Below are positions 40,936-54,344 of a stretch of DNA of 64,000 nt, piece by piece. The stretch lies in assembly GCF_016859285.1 (NCBI RefSeq), contig NC_053408.1, positions 5,544,213 through 5,608,212 of the forward strand, in the 5' to 3' direction. A program made the position numbers and the translations under genes. This stretch comes from Xiphias gladius. Its lineage: Eukaryota > Chordata > Actinopteri > Istiophoriformes > Xiphiidae. Every line of letters begins with the position of its first letter. The stretch's first letter is position 1. Under the pieces are notes generated by a model. It did no database searches, was not told the origin of the DNA, and was given only the letters and a program-made list of their open reading frames with translations.

Positions 40936-43614
40936 AATTTCAATGCTTCCAAATTTCAGAGAGATGAAATCAACAAAATGCATAGAGAGCTCCCCTTCTT
41001 TGCCACAACCCTGTGTGTAGAGGAAGCGGAACAAATGTATATTTGAACCGTTATCTTAAAGCGCTTCATTGATCATTGATAGGCAGCTAGTAAATGTAAA
41101 CTGCATTTTTCAAATGAGCATCTTGTCCCACCAAGTTTCCCTTAATTTTTAACATATTTACATCTACGTCAACCCCGTCCTTATGATTCACATTCGTCAT
41201 GCTGCCACCTTGAAGAACTTTTAAATCACTCATGGTATTATTATTTTTTCTTCTCAGTCTTACAACTGAAGTAGGCCCAAGGAATCTATCTTGGCAGGCA
41301 TCTACCTTCCCTTCTCAGCCGTTTGTAATATTTCCTGTGAGACTGTTCCGCATGTTTGATTATAAATTACCTTGCATGTCGGTGTTTGGATGAGAGAGAG
41401 CGAGAAACAGAGAAAAGGAGAGGAGGCAGGAATAGGAAGGCCAGGAAAATAGAGAACATTTGGAGCTTCATAAATCAGTACCATGTCTTTTCATAAACCA
41501 GTCACAGTAAGTAATCACACAGTCTGCTGCTACAATCACGGTCCTGCTCCATTGTGAAGTATCCGAGTACATTTTATCATTAGGATAGAGAAAGCACACT
41601 CCACCTGTGCACCTGGCTACAACAAACAGCTGGCCTTTGACATCCAGGTTGTCTTTAGGGATCCCAACAATGGCATGGAGATCCCACTTCAACCTCAGCG
41701 TTCCAAAGTAATCACAGCCTGCTAAACCACAAAGCCACAACACTCTATTATGTGTTTACGGTGTTTCAGAGCTGTCCTAAGGATTAGAATATCTGGTTTT
41801 AATCCAGTAATGACATTGTTAGATGGATGTCAGGTAAAGGGTAAGAATTTGGGAATGTTATGTATAAATAATTAGAGGGAAGTACATGTTAATACCGACA
41901 GAATTATCCAATCTTTAATTTATCTTGCACATAAGAGGAAGAAACCCACGTCATGCTGATAATAATGATCCTGTGGATGAATGAAAGGGTTAATCTCTTC
42001 ACTATGTGACTGCAGCTCCTCCTTCCAGCGGATGCTTTAGACATGATCCAGAGTGTCACATTTCACCATTTCGTCTTGAAGTTCTCCCGCCCAACACCAC
42101 CTCCACCTTCCCCGTCGAATGAGCCCACCCTCCGCTGAGTAACCCTCATCACGGTAATGCTTCCGCCTTCGTCATCACTGCTCTCTCTGCTCTGTTTACA
42201 TGGCGAGCCAGCTTGAGAAGTTGGTGTGAGCCTAATGCAGGGGACGGTATGCACGAGAGGTGGCTACTCTGTGGGTGCGATCCCAGCCAACACTCACTAG
42301 GCGATGACTCCTCAACACATGGCTTTGGTACAGGCAGTATACTGTAGTGTTTATGTGGCGCTTTTCCCTACCCAAATCAGGACTGCAAAGAAGTAAACCA
42401 ACAGATGCAGCTAAAAAAAATTGAAGATTTAGGAATGAGCTTTAAACATGATTAACCTCAACAAATATTTACAATTAATAAGCAAAAAGATGCAACAAAA
42501 ACGTCTCTTTTGTCATGCATTTTCCACACTCATTTTTTCTACAGTTTGCAGAGTGTTACACAGTTTGCTGAGACATGCTTGAGTTTTTATCTTCACACAC
42601 TGACTGTTTACTTTTCCACTTAGCGCAGATGCGAGAAACATTTAGCCAGAGGGTGGCATACTCACTTCCTTCATGGATTCTAAATATCCTTTATTTATTT
42701 GAATATTTTGCGTAAATAATGTCAAAATCTGCTCAAAGTGCGATAACTAAACCAAACTTTTTAAAAGGGACATTTTTCTTCTCATGATCATTAGACTTCC
42801 CACTTTTCCCACTCGTCCCACTTTATCACTACTGTTTCCTCCGAGACAAAAGAACACGTGGGCATGGTTTTGGGTGTCATCTGTTGCCTCTCAGCTCCGG
42901 TCTCCAGCTGACTGACACTAATTCCTGGGTCCCGATCTCCTGTGAAACCTAAAGTTTGGGTTTTGTTTTCTTTGGCCTCTACTCATTGGCTCCAGGTCTG
43001 AGGACAAGGCCTCACAGTGAGATGATCCCAGAGGGGTCGTACCTACGTGTTTTGACTTCCACACTGAGACCATGTTGGCAAAATGACCATTCAGTTTAGA
43101 CAACATCTGAAGTTTTCCTGGTGGAAAATATTGGGAACTGCTGTGTACTTATTATTCTATTCATTACACCTGATATTACATCCCTTTTTAAGGTTTATAA
43201 ACATTCTAACCCAGTCATTTTCAGCTCTGTCCTCTCTACCTCAGACATATTTTTGAGATAAAGACTGAGGAAAGACTGGAGGTTATTGCCACTGATGAGA
43301 TGCTCTGGCTGGTGATTCATCCTCAAATGTCTGTTCTTCCAGTTGGCTGAGTGTGATTAAACTGTCCCAGTGAAACTACTCTACCACAGACAATCATCAC
43401 TTGGAACACAATAAGAGACTCAACCTTTTGCTTTCTGTTCAGAGAGTTTTTTCTACAATAAAGCTGCCAATCCAAGCCTTTTTTGTGTCCCTCATGCCAA
43501 TGAATGCCCATATTTGTTCACATATTTAGCATATTAAAATTTCTCACTTTTTTCTGCATTAAAACTGGCCTGGGAAGCCTTTTTCACGTTTTTTTTTCCT
43601 GCTTTTAGGCATTT
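40936..43614. other. Intergenic, mostly featureless
   Basis: No supported gene. The 42060-42290 segment is more GC/CpG-rich than its surroundings and holds a 63-codon minus-strand open frame (QSRESSDDEGGSITVMRV). This is not enough for a gene call. Confidence 0.45.
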
Positions 43615-43820
43615 AGTTAGTTTTTTTTAAATTCGATTAATCTTTTGATTGTTTTCTTAATTAATAGAGTAGTCGTATGGTTTATAACATGTCGGAAAAT
43701 GAAAAAAAAAAAAGGCCCATCACAATTTCCAAAGACCAGAGTGACTTCCTCAAATTTCTTGTTTTGTTTGGCCAACAATTTTCTATCAATCAGTTGACTA
43801 ACCATTGCAGCTCTACAGGA
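43615..43820 (+). repeat. Family A repeat, copy 11
   Basis: 'cgattaatcttttgattgtt', 'taacatgtcggaaaatg', 'tttggccaacaattttctat' and 'tgactaaccattgcagctcta'. Shortened internally. Confidence 0.75.
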
Positions 43821-44690
43821 AAGGTAAAGAAGCCATTGGACCTGCCCTCACCTTAGGAAGAAAAAAAACTAACGCTAACAAATAAGATATAAAACACGGA
43901 TTAGCAAAATGCAAAGAAACTATCAGAGAACTGAGGAATGTTCAAGTTATACAGACTGTATAGCTAGCTGAGTTGTGTGTGTGGGTGCACTATACATAGC
44001 TACAGGTGATATAAAAGAGGTAGCCTACTTGTTATGGCTTGTACTGCCCCAAAGGTACTGGAACCTCAAACAGAGACTGCAGGAATCACTTTCTCTCTCT
44101 CTTTACACACAAACATAAAACACAGAGCGAGGCTTCTCTTATCACTGTTGACCACAATACTTGTGACAGGAGTTTATGAATCACAATAAGAACCAGCGGG
44201 TGAAACAAGTACTTTTATGAGAATAACCATTTATGCACTTGGATATAGCAGTTTGACAGTATTATTGTAACTCAAGGTCGACTTATTTGGCAAACGTCAT
44301 TGGCTGATGTAGAAGCTGAAACCTCCGTAAAACTACGCTTTGCTTCAGATATTTAGGTTAAACAAAACCCCGAAATAAAAATTCTCAATTACAACTAAAC
44401 ATCCTCTATTTAAAAAGGTTATGCCAGTAAAAATATAGACCTATTATCTGTAATAGGTCTAAAAGTAAATTAATACATTAAATTATAAAAGCAATTAAAT
44501 ATCAAAAGTAAAATATAGTTACTGCCGCGCGTTTGTATGCCCCCGCCAACGAGTCAAGTTGCAGTTTACAGCCATGTCTGTTCAGACTCACATTACATGT
44601 GGTGAAGACTCTGAAGGAATTTAATAAAAGGCATTAATTAATATCATAATTGGCCTATGAATTCTTGAGTGATTGCAAAAAATGCTTTTT
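43821..44690. other. Intergenic, nothing recognised
   Basis: AT-rich, no gene or clear repeat. Confidence 0.5.
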
Positions 44691-45050
44691 CAGTGAGGGC
44701 ACAGTGACCTTGACCTTTGACCTCCAAAATCCAATCAGTTCATCCTTGAGTCCAAGTGGACGTTTGTGCCAGATGTAATGAAATTCTCTCCAGGCGTTCC
44801 TGATTTATCGTGTTCACAAGCATGGGAGGGAGCTGACATCCCAGTGACAGTGACCTTGACCTTTGATCTCCAAAATCTAACCAGTTCATCCTGGAGTCCA
44901 AGTGAACGTTTGTGCCAAATTTGAAGAAATTCCCTCAAGGCGTAACTGGGATATTGCGTTCACGAGAATGGGTAGGACGGACGGACAACCAGAAACCTTG
45001 ATGCCTCTGGCCACGGCCGTCGCCAGCACGGAAGCATAAATATACTCGTT
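44691..45050 (+). repeat. Family D interspersed repeat with internal tandem module
   Basis: Two modules of about 110 bp (44701-44810 and 44850-44960) share 'cagtgaccttgacctttga', 'ccaaaatc', 'cagttcatcc', 'gagtccaagtg' and 'cgtttgtgcca'. They are followed by 'gggtaggacggacggacaac' and 'ggccacggccgtcgccagc', the ending of a repeat widespread in fish genomes. No coding capacity. Confidence 0.75.
44705..44723 (-). promoter_or_regulatory. Perfect DR1 plus DR0 nuclear-receptor half sites
   Basis: On the minus strand AGGTCA-A-AGGTCA (44723-44711), an exact DR1, is followed directly by another AGGTCA (44710-44705). The latter makes a TCAAGGTCA ERR/SF-1 type site. A degenerate version (TGATCT in one half) is in the second module at 44851-44869. 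Binding by HNF4, PPAR-RXR or COUP-TF is inference from sequence. Confidence 0.5.
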
Positions 45051-46815
45051 CTAGTGACTGGACATTTCCAGAGTGTGAAAGTATGAATGCATTAGTGCGT
45101 AAACAGCATTTTTATGTGACTTCTTGTCAAAGTGGAGCAAATCCTAACTTCTTTCGGGGCCATTTAATCCAGAGCGTTGCATTCTTTTTGAGCACTGTAC
45201 AGTGAATCATGTAAGATATTTTCCTCAGAAATTTAGTGGGGTAAAGGTGTAAAGATGCACAGATTGGAAATACAAAATGGTTAAAAAGTATGAGTAGGCT
45301 ACAGCAAAAATGCAAGTAATGTATTTGACTAAAGCATAGTTATTTTCCACTACTGAAATGAGCTAACTGCCCTCTTTCAGAAGACTAACTAATTCACGTC
45401 TTTTAGGCTATAAAATTCACCGGTTTTAAACTGAATTTACAAAATGTTTGTCCAGACACACAACTGGGCTTAGTCATGGACAAAAATCATCCACCATGAT
45501 AGTTAAACAACATCTTTGTTAGAGGTTATTTAGATTACCGGCCATTAGGACAAACATATTTGCTCTGTATAGTTTTACTGGGTGCTCCACTCTGTCTCAA
45601 CTCTGCTCCGCGACTGTCTTGGGAAGCACGGACACACCTACAAGCCAAAAAGTAAACTGTATCATTTGTTTCACAACCGTTAGTAAAGACAGAATCACAG
45701 AGTCCCCGACTATATGCTGGTACACACCTTTTGCGTGTGACGTTTATGAAGACTTAAATTAGCGGCCCTGGATTTTATCTGTCACAGTAATGTGGTTTGA
45801 GCTGAGTATTGGGATCATCGGGGTCATCGGGATCAAACACTGCAGTATTTTTTGAGCTATTTGGTGTCTGTTAGTCAGAGTGAAGATGAAATTAGCATGG
45901 CAGATAATTGCCATGTGAAATGTTCTATGTGATAAAAAACAGCACTTGATGGCATAAACGGACTTTCTTTTCCTGTGATCAACCGAAAAACTTTTTAACC
46001 GCCAGACTGACTGTTTCACGACTGTTTTCATTTTTCCACCTCAAGGTTTTGTTTCTGAAGCTGAAGTCACAGCGCAGAGCCGAGCGTAATGCAGCCAGCA
46101 GTACAGCTTTAAGTGATTCCAGATGTTTTCAGAATTGAACTCATGTGCAGGGACAGAACGAAAAGATGTTCCCTCTTCTCTCATCTATCCAAGCTATTCA
46201 CTGTTACTGTCATCCCTCTTTTCCTTTCCTGTTTTCACTCACACACGGAAAAGCATTTGGAGAATGTTACCTATGTTTCGGGCATGAAAATGTCGAAAAC
46301 AGAAAGAACCTTTACCTCAAAACTGTGATATCAGATTTCATGAATAAGAGGCAAAAAAGTTAGGGAAAATTTGGAACAAAAGCAATCCTGGCGTGGGGAG
46401 AAGTGGGAGGAGTATCTCCGGGCTATAATCTTTTCTTAAACTTTACTGCCGTGAAGTCGACAATAAAAACCTCTGCACAGGACACAAAAACTGAACTGCA
46501 TAAGGAATCTCTAGAACCAATGCTGCATCTACTTTGCACAGGCCAAAACAACCCCCATGAATTTGTCAGTCGAAAGACAAATTGCTTGATATGAATGAAA
46601 AAAAAAATTGTGTGGGCAGGGCTGGGTTGGACCGGGGCTGGGTGTAGCGGGCAGGAGAAGGTGGAGTCTGACACACGGTCTGCACTCCTACCTCGTGAAC
46701 TCTCATGCTGCCCCAGGGTGGCTTTTAAGTCTTTTAAAACTGGGTGCTTCTCCCCCTCCCACTGCTGAAGGATGTTTAAGGGGAAGCGAGGCCGGGGTGG
46801 GTGGGGGGGTAGAGA
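45051..46815. other. Intergenic, nothing firm
   Basis: No gene supported. The long minus-strand frame through 46423-47055 reflects biased composition (see rejected items). Confidence 0.5.
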
Positions 46816-46825
46816 AATAAGAACT

Positions 46826-47029
46826 TCAGCAATGCGCAAGACAGGTAGAGACAGGACAAAAATCAAAGGAGAGAGAGAGGGAGAGAGAGCAAAATGTGTC
46901 TGCAGAGGTGGAGAGTGAAGATGTGGCAGACAAAGAGAAACAGATGAAGCACAGACCATCAGATCTTGAGCTGCTTGATTGTTTGTTGGCAAATACACTC
47001 TCAACAGTCTCACTCTCAACAGCTGCAAG
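46826..47029 (+). other. Candidate first exon or 5' UTR exon
   Basis: A GA-rich stretch (46868-46890) leads into a frame without stops from about 46829, including an ATG near 46944 (MKHRPSDLELLDCLLANT). It stops being open exactly at a strong donor, GCAAG|GTGAGC (47029/47030). No family is recognised and no downstream exon was found. Confidence 0.15.
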
Positions 47030-50000
47030 GTGAGCGTACAAAGGTGGACAAACACAGCATCATCCCAACGGATGATACTAAACTACGTCACTCTTTCTGT
47101 TGCACATGATAGGGGAAGCAGACTGCGTTTGGTAATGGTGTCTTGTTAAGCCGCTGAGCTCCAGGAAAACTCTTAAGTAGGAACACAGACTGTTGAGTTC
47201 CTCGACATATTGAGGTCAGTGGGCTGAGAGGAGTCCAGTTCTGGCGCATCCTCCACAGTCTCAGGTGTTAACACCTAGGATCTCTGTAGCAAAATGCAGG
47301 ATCGTGGGCTTTTAGCATGACAACCAGGCCTTTTTGTCATCATGGACCTATGTAATTTCTTTACTTCAGCATAACACCTAGACCTTTCCTTTCACCATGC
47401 GCACTGTTTTTAGATTTTTGAGAAAATATCATTTAGAAGGGAATCCTAAAGGCCAATTTTCTTGCTACACTGACCCAGGTGTCTCTGCATCTCTGCGTCA
47501 TTAGAGTCAGAAGAGTTTGGAGGGGCAGGAAGCTGTGGATCCTGGTCTTAAATGTGGGCGGCAACTGTCATTATCAGGTTAAGTATAACCATTAAACGAA
47601 ATTAAAAGTGTCCCCTCTGTGACTGCTGGTCGCACACTGAAGTGATTCTGACATTTGGAGGTGCCCACTTGCTAACCTGAAGATGGCACACCCACCTTTC
47701 CTCTGACATCCAAGCCAGGCAGCTACCGAACTGTATGAAGGTGCATATGGGATATTGATATAACATAGACTATACATTAAGAAATATTCATATTTTTTCC
47801 TAGTCTGCAGATTGTACTCTGTTATAGGACCTTCACATTCTTTCCTGAGCTACAAAGTGTGCTTTAACTATGACCATCTGTTTGAAATGAAGTCAGAGAT
47901 TTGGCAAACTGCAAAGAAGAGTCATTCCATTCAGACATTGCCGCACAAAAATGTTTCCCTCTCCAAAAAACACTTTCATCATCATGCAGCGAAGAGCAAA
48001 TTTCATATACAAAAAGATGCTCTGTTCTTCTTTTCGGATTCAGATTTTTTTAGTTTCACATCAATTTTCAAAAAGCTATAAGTTAAGAAATACTTTATGT
48101 CCATAAATTAGTGCAGTAACCGTAGCAGCATCCACACAAGAAACCGGGACTAAGTGTAGGTTAATTGTGTCTGAGGATAAGAGAAGTGCATTTTCATCCA
48201 CCATCACCACACAAACTCAGTTTTGCCAGAATGGACTGCTCCTCCCTCCCTTTCCCCCCCCTCTGTGGTCGATTCTAAATTTTTTGTCTTGACACTGTTT
48301 TTTTGTTCCTCCTCTTTGCAACTCGGCCAAGTATACTCCCTTTGTTGATGTGGCAGGCCTGGGAAATGAGAAGTTGATACTTCATGTCAGGCAAAAGAAG
48401 AGCGCCTCCTCTTCTTTTCTTTTTTTCACTCATTTGCTTGCAAACGTGGACAGAAATGGAAAAAAAAAAAAAAAAGATAATTTGGGACTCAAACACAATG
48501 ACACAGAACATCAGGTTTGACGAATGGTTAGTGGTGGCCATCCAAGCAAGCAGAGCCTATCTGCTCTCAATTGTTTAGTTTCATTTTAACACAATTGTAT
48601 CCATTAAGCTGTGATCTTTGGAGAGTAAAAGTGGAGATAACCCAAAGTTCACCTTACTATTTGACTGTCTGAGGCTACAGGGAAAAACAGATCCTTCAAG
48701 TGTTACAGACAAAATGATTTGATTTCCAGCTACACCACCAATCGCAAGCCAGGAAAAAAGGACAAAACTTTCATGGCCCTCAGTTTCAAAATCTCCAACA
48801 TTTAAATCTGTCCAGGGGAAAGACAGCTAATAAATGACAAAGCAAGGTTCGTCTCGGAGCCAGTGACCGAGCTCTCATTGAGTTTCCATGATGTTATGTG
48901 AAGTGAGAGAGCAACCAGACATCTTGCCTTTCATTCCAAAGCACAGCTGAACACAAACCAGGGAGGGATATGACACTAATCTAAATATGGGCAACCGGCT
49001 GTAGCCAATCAGAACCTGAGCATCCATTACCCTCCCGCCCACTCCCAACTCGCCCTGAACTCTCTACCAGTGCTTAGTGTAGTTAAACATGTGACGTGGA
49101 GGTCGTCTTACCATCCCTAACCTGCTTGGCTCAGAGCATATGTTCTTTTCTTTTCTGTATGTCTTCCATGGTATTGCCTCAGCAGAGTCAGTCACAAAGT
49201 CTGTGTCCCAGCTAAAACAATAAGGCTGCACCACAATGTACAACAATGTCTGCAGATAGCTATCTCCGCATCCTGACAACTGTAACGTCTAAAAAGCTTG
49301 CTATGAAATGTAATAAAGTCATTCCATAACTGAAATTCACCTCGGCGTCAACCCAAATCTTTATCTGACTTACCCCAAGCTCAGAAATTAGTTGCCATCT
49401 GCAGAACAGACAACCAAATTCAGCATAAAAATCCAAAAATTTGACAGTCTAAGTCAGATTAGTTAGTAGAAAGTTCAAAACTTGCCGTCAAAGTCAAAAC
49501 TTTGAAACCAGTTTGCTCCCTCTGAGCTGTGACGTGGAACTTGAACCCAGATTGTACAGCTTCATGTGGGCCGGCCTGACTGGAGCTAAATCTGGTTGAA
49601 TTCTTGTAGTGTGCTTCTATCCTTTAAGGTGTTGTCCGGTTGAATCTGGGCACCCCTCCCCCTGCCAGCATCATGGTGTTTCTCTTCATCACCGACAGAA
49701 GGCGTTTAGACCCTAGCTTCTCATGCTTATGTCTGGTTTGACTGGGAACAATCTTAAGATACTGAACTACAGAGCTGCTTTTCACTGTCAGAGTTTGTCT
49801 TATACAATGAGTAGCCACATCATTTACTTGGTTGTAAGGACGCAGTCATGTCAGCATCACATAAAGCTTAATTACCAGCTGTCTGTGTTCCACATATGAA
49901 ACTGTGGCCCCGTCCCTCTAGAGGTTTCTTACAGGCAGGGGGTAAGGGGTTTACACATCCATGGTTCGACTGAGAAAACAACATCTCCTGTGGGAAACTG

Positions 50001-50309
50001 TGTAAAACCTGCCAACCCATCTTTGGCACCCTTATCCCTCTACCTGCCGTGTGCTACCCATTAACTCAGGGGAAGACGGCAGCTTTATGGAGCCCTGTCA
50101 CCGGGGAGCCTGATCCTGGCTTAGCTTAGACTGCTGAATAACCAGCAAAAGCCCCGTGGCAATAATCAGCACTTTTGACTTAGGTAGTAAAGATTCTAAA
50201 CATTATTCTAATTAGATTTAACGCCAGTCAGTTTACATTCACTTTTTCAGAGTCCTGCTTCTTTGCTTTAAGGCTTAAACATGGATGTCAGTTAACTCTT
50301 ACGTTTTAT
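47030..50309. other. Intergenic, nothing recognised
   Basis: No gene, RNA or repeat end that I can support. A poly-A run lies near 48460-48475. Confidence 0.5.
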
Positions 50310-50630
50310 TCAATCAGGGTTGCATCGAAAAATTATTTTCACAATAGTTTAATTTTCTGATTATTTTCTCAATTAACTGCTTAATGGTTTGCTCTATAAA
50401 ATATCAGAAAACAGTGAAAAATGTCCTTCCTAGTTTCCCAGACTCCAAGTTACATCTTCAAATGCCTTGTTTTGTACTTCTCAACTGTCCAAAACCCAAA
50501 TTTGTTCAGTTTACAATAAAGTAAGGTAAAGAAAAAGAAAAATTATTGAAATTATTAATCTATAATCAAAATAGTCGCCAATTAATTGCGACTAATCGAT
50601 CATTCATCTAATTGTTGTACCTCTAAATGC
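50310..50630 (+). repeat. Family A repeat, copy 12
   Basis: Near full length: 'agggttgcatcgaaaaattat', 'ataaaatatcagaaaacagtg', 'caactgtccaaaacccaaa', 'attgcgactaatcgatcattc', ending 'ctaattgttgtacctcta'. Confidence 0.85.
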
Positions 50631-50879
50631 TGTTTTTATTCATCAGCAGTCTTGACATCTGTATCCCAACAAAGGATAACTCATTCTGTATTTATTTGGT
50701 TACACTGAATCAATGATCACACCAATTATATCTTCTATCCTGTTGGTTAAGTCTCACTCATGGGCATAGAAATAAGTAGAAATGTACTAGTTTATATCAA
50801 TGTGGATGTGTCACGTAAGTGATAAATTTGGCAATAATCAATTTTTTATATTAACAAAGGATAAATTAACTATATAATG

Positions 50880-51350
50880 TGAAAGGTGTAGCTTAAAGTG
50901 ATGAACCCGCATTGAATTATCACCTGACTCTGCAGTTGCCCTCGGGTCTACGGAACGTTTTAGCATCTTTCAGCTCATTGTTTTAGTTTAATGGCCTGCA
51001 ACTTCACTGCTTTTTGGTTCCGCTCTCGTAGCTTGTCTAGCAGTAGCAGGCAGGTATTTTTCTTTGCTCAGCATCAATCAGCAGACGGACAAAGTTAAAA
51101 ACACAGCTGGTGAACACAGAGGATCATTAAGCTACTAAAGAGATAAATATTTTCATCAGGAGGTGGTTTGGACCAAAACAGAGTTAAAAAGAGAGTGAAT
51201 ATTAGACTTAGACTTTTTAGACAGTCAGGGTGACACAAACATGACTGATGAAATGCCAACATTGCTCTGTGTCTCCTGGATGTGTAAATAAGCAAATGTT
51301 TGCTGAACACTTTAACGAAATTCTGGTTTAAGGGGATGGTGAATACCATT
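50880..51350 (-). repeat. Family B interspersed repeat, copy 3
   Basis: Read on the minus strand it gives 'gctacgagagcggaaccaaaa', 'aaacaatgagctgaaagatgc', 'cgagggcaactgcagagtcag'. The left half contains 'gaggtggtttggaccaaaac' on plus. Order and spacing match 40385-40880. Confidence 0.65.
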
Positions 51351-53150
51351 GCAACAACGTTTTCAATCAGAGTTTCTTTGATGTTGCCTGTTCATGACAA
51401 AATTGTACACCATGGCAATTATGCCTTCTAACACATAAATGATTTCCTTCAAGAAAACTGCAAGCCTATATAAAACTTCTGAATAATCTGAAGCAGAGAT
51501 TATCACATAATTCCACACAGACAATAAAACACAAAACAAAGTGCAATTTTTTGATAAAGCAACAGGAGTTTGTCAAGTTCATTGTAAAACACCCAGCGGA
51601 GCTGAAACACCTTGCATAAAAAGCCCTTGATCTTCTCAGTTAGTACATCATGAAGGCAGCAAGAGCCTCTTTTAAACGTGGACTTGCTACGGTGAGGGCC
51701 CTTGCACATGAATCTCAACTTATTCTAATAAACACTCAAGTACAGGCGTTTTTTTTTTTTGCTTCAAACAAACAAGCTCATCTTTGCTGTAGCCTTACGA
51801 TGGCCGGGGTCCCCAAGTACATTTTTATGATATGGTAAAAGATAACAGATGTGACGTGTTCAAAAGACGCAGGAGAAAAGATAATTATGTAAAACTGTGA
51901 ACAGCACACACTGAATATTGCACATTAGTCCTCACTGAGAAAGATTTCCGATGAGTTACTTGTTTTAGTTTGACTATCGATCACACAGCTGGCTGCTGCA
52001 GAGACAATGTTCGCTCAGGTTGCAGCACCAGCTTCCAAAAACATCTGCTTTCCCTGGACACATTCACGGCACAGCCACTAAACACATCTTACAAGAATGT
52101 GAAAGGAAAAAAAATTACGCAGAGGAAAGTGTAGAGGAGCAGAAGAGCTCAGTGTTCGGAAAGGTTTTGGAATGATTTCTGTACCTGTGTTAGATCATAT
52201 CCCATGCGGGATGGAACAAATCTGTGTTTAGTTGAGGAACTAGCAGACAGTTTCTGTTTATTTCTGCCATATTTGCTGCCTGTCAAAGGACTTCCAGTCG
52301 CTGTGGATCAATGAAGATCCCAACCTATACCAACAGCAACTGTGAGATGTGAGCCCAGAGTTTCCAACTTGGATGATTTTTTTAGGTGATATTCCCGACT
52401 ATTTTCAGGTGCAAGTTGGAAAAGTGCCTTAGCTGATGCGCTCACCGCTCACAGGCTAGCAAGCTGTGAACATTCTAGCACCTGGCAGACTGAGTCACAA
52501 TGGATCTTCAAGCTTCTTCCTATTTTCTCTGTGCTGTGTAAGGAGTTACTGAGGGCAGATTTGTGTTCACCAAGCTAGCAGGCCTGCTGTCCGTTAGCAA
52601 TCTCGATAGCTTGGGCAGCAACGGGACACTAAGATCACACACTTTGTTCAAAAGACGTATTTGTGCCATGGAACCTGTCTTGTTGTTGTCTTCAAAACCA
52701 TTTCTCATTTGTGGATCAGTTCATACTCTGACAGAGGAGGGTTAAGTAAAAGTTTTTGGTCCCACACAGCGAATAAGCTACGATAGCTTCCTCCATTTTC
52801 AACTTTCCAGCACTCAAAGTTCATCACAAAGAATCCACTTATTATAACAATTCCATTGGAATGAATTGATTTTGCCGTAAAATTCAGTGACTGGACCATG
52901 AGTTAGAATGAACTGTTTTACACATCAGGTTTTTGTCACTTGACATGCATGAGTAAAATTCTTCATGAGGATTGGATTTTGGTATCCAACTGCTTCTAGA
53001 CAAGCATCTGTTACCCAGGGAGCTGAGCTTTTATATAAAAAATTTAGATGTAAGTGTGAATTGAAACCAGAGTTCTCACAAAATGGCTGCACTTGAACAC
53101 CTCCCAAATTTTCTACATTTACTCTGTCATTCATATTCTGTTTTTTTAAA
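51351..53150. other. Intergenic, nothing recognised
   Basis: No gene or repeat supported. Confidence 0.5.
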
Positions 53151-53176
53151 CACTGGATGAGGCAGTACCGCCAGTC

Positions 53177-53333
53177 TTTCCCCTTTCCCTCCACCTCCCC
53201 CTGCCATCTTCTCTGTCTTTCTCTTGCCCTTTTTTCTATCTATCTGTCTTACCTCCCCCTTTCACCCTCTCCTTCCCTCCCTCCTTCTTTGCCTCCAACT
53301 CTCTCCCTCTCTTGTCTCATCCAGGCAGAAGAC
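53177..53333 (+). repeat. Polypyrimidine tract (CT-rich)
   Basis: About 155 bases of nearly pure C/T with CCCT and CTTT units. Open frames across it are composition artefacts. Confidence 0.85.
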
Positions 53334-54344
53334 CAGGAATAATAGGAGACAGGAAAGAAACTGCACAGCGGCTGAGTGCGTGGGGCCAAGAACCAAGCCC
53401 AGTCTATAACCCTCTAATTTTGCCTTTATTTTAGGATGAGAGTTTATTGAGCTCAAGTCTCAGTGCAACACCAAAAGCCTGGGACTCAGTCACTGTGATA
53501 TTCACTCACTGCTTGCTTCTCTCATCTGTGACTTACTCATCTGAAGATAAAGAGTTTTACTGCAGTTTATTTCAAGTCATTTCGCTGTTGAAGAACAATG
53601 TAGGGTAGGGTATGAGAATATGGAAAATTCCAGCAGCATAAGAAGTCAAGGCTTATTTAGACTAAATCTATCCAAGTGTTTCAGGAACAGCTGAGTGACT
53701 AGAAATTGTTACCTGACAGGCAGAACACGTCAGGAAACTGGGGTGCCAAAGGAGAGACTGTTTTGTCTTTATTTGACTTTTTAGTAGTTGCAGTTAAATG
53801 CAGAATTGCAGGGGGCAATGTGGACTGTGCAGACACGGTACAGTAAAAAATGGGAGAATATGTATGCACATCAGCAAGCTCACCTGGTTTCTGAACCATC
53901 CAGATGTCCATGCAGCATAACTGCATGGGCAGGTGCATAGAACGGTGCAAAAAATTATAGTTCTGTGTCGTAATGACAGCACAGGGCTCCAGTGGGAATG
54001 GCCCGAGCCCTTACTGTCACTGAGGATGAATAATGGGCGAAGGCATTATGAGAGCTGTCAGCGGGTCATTATCACGTTACTTTGACAGACACCCAGGCTA
54101 AAGTCAGTAGCTGATTTCTTGACGGCTTTCGATATTGAAACAGAACATGATTCATGCCTACAGTTGTTTCTGCTATGAAAATCGCTGCCCAATTTGAACT
54201 GCAACGCCTGGGCCTGTCATCACATTCACCCCCCTGTGTGAAACATTCACATATCCTTACATGTGGGTCTTCAGCAAGGTGCAATAAATAAATGCATATT
54301 TCCCTACTGATCACTTTAGTCATGTAGTGGCACGGCTCTAGGAA
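53334..54344. other. Intergenic, nothing recognised
   Basis: No gene or repeat supported. Confidence 0.5.

Noticed and set aside
42189-42235. Short plus-strand start MASQLEKLV resembling an S100 N-terminus
   Set aside because: Ends in a stop after nine codons, with no fitting donor or second exon with EF-hands.
46423-47055. 210-codon minus-strand open frame, among the longest in the window
   Set aside because: Composition-driven (CT-rich, Pro/Ser/Leu runs), no domain, overlapped by other open frames on the opposite strand.
53157-53456. Open frames in the CT-rich tract at 53.2 kb
   Set aside because: Simple-sequence composition on both strands.
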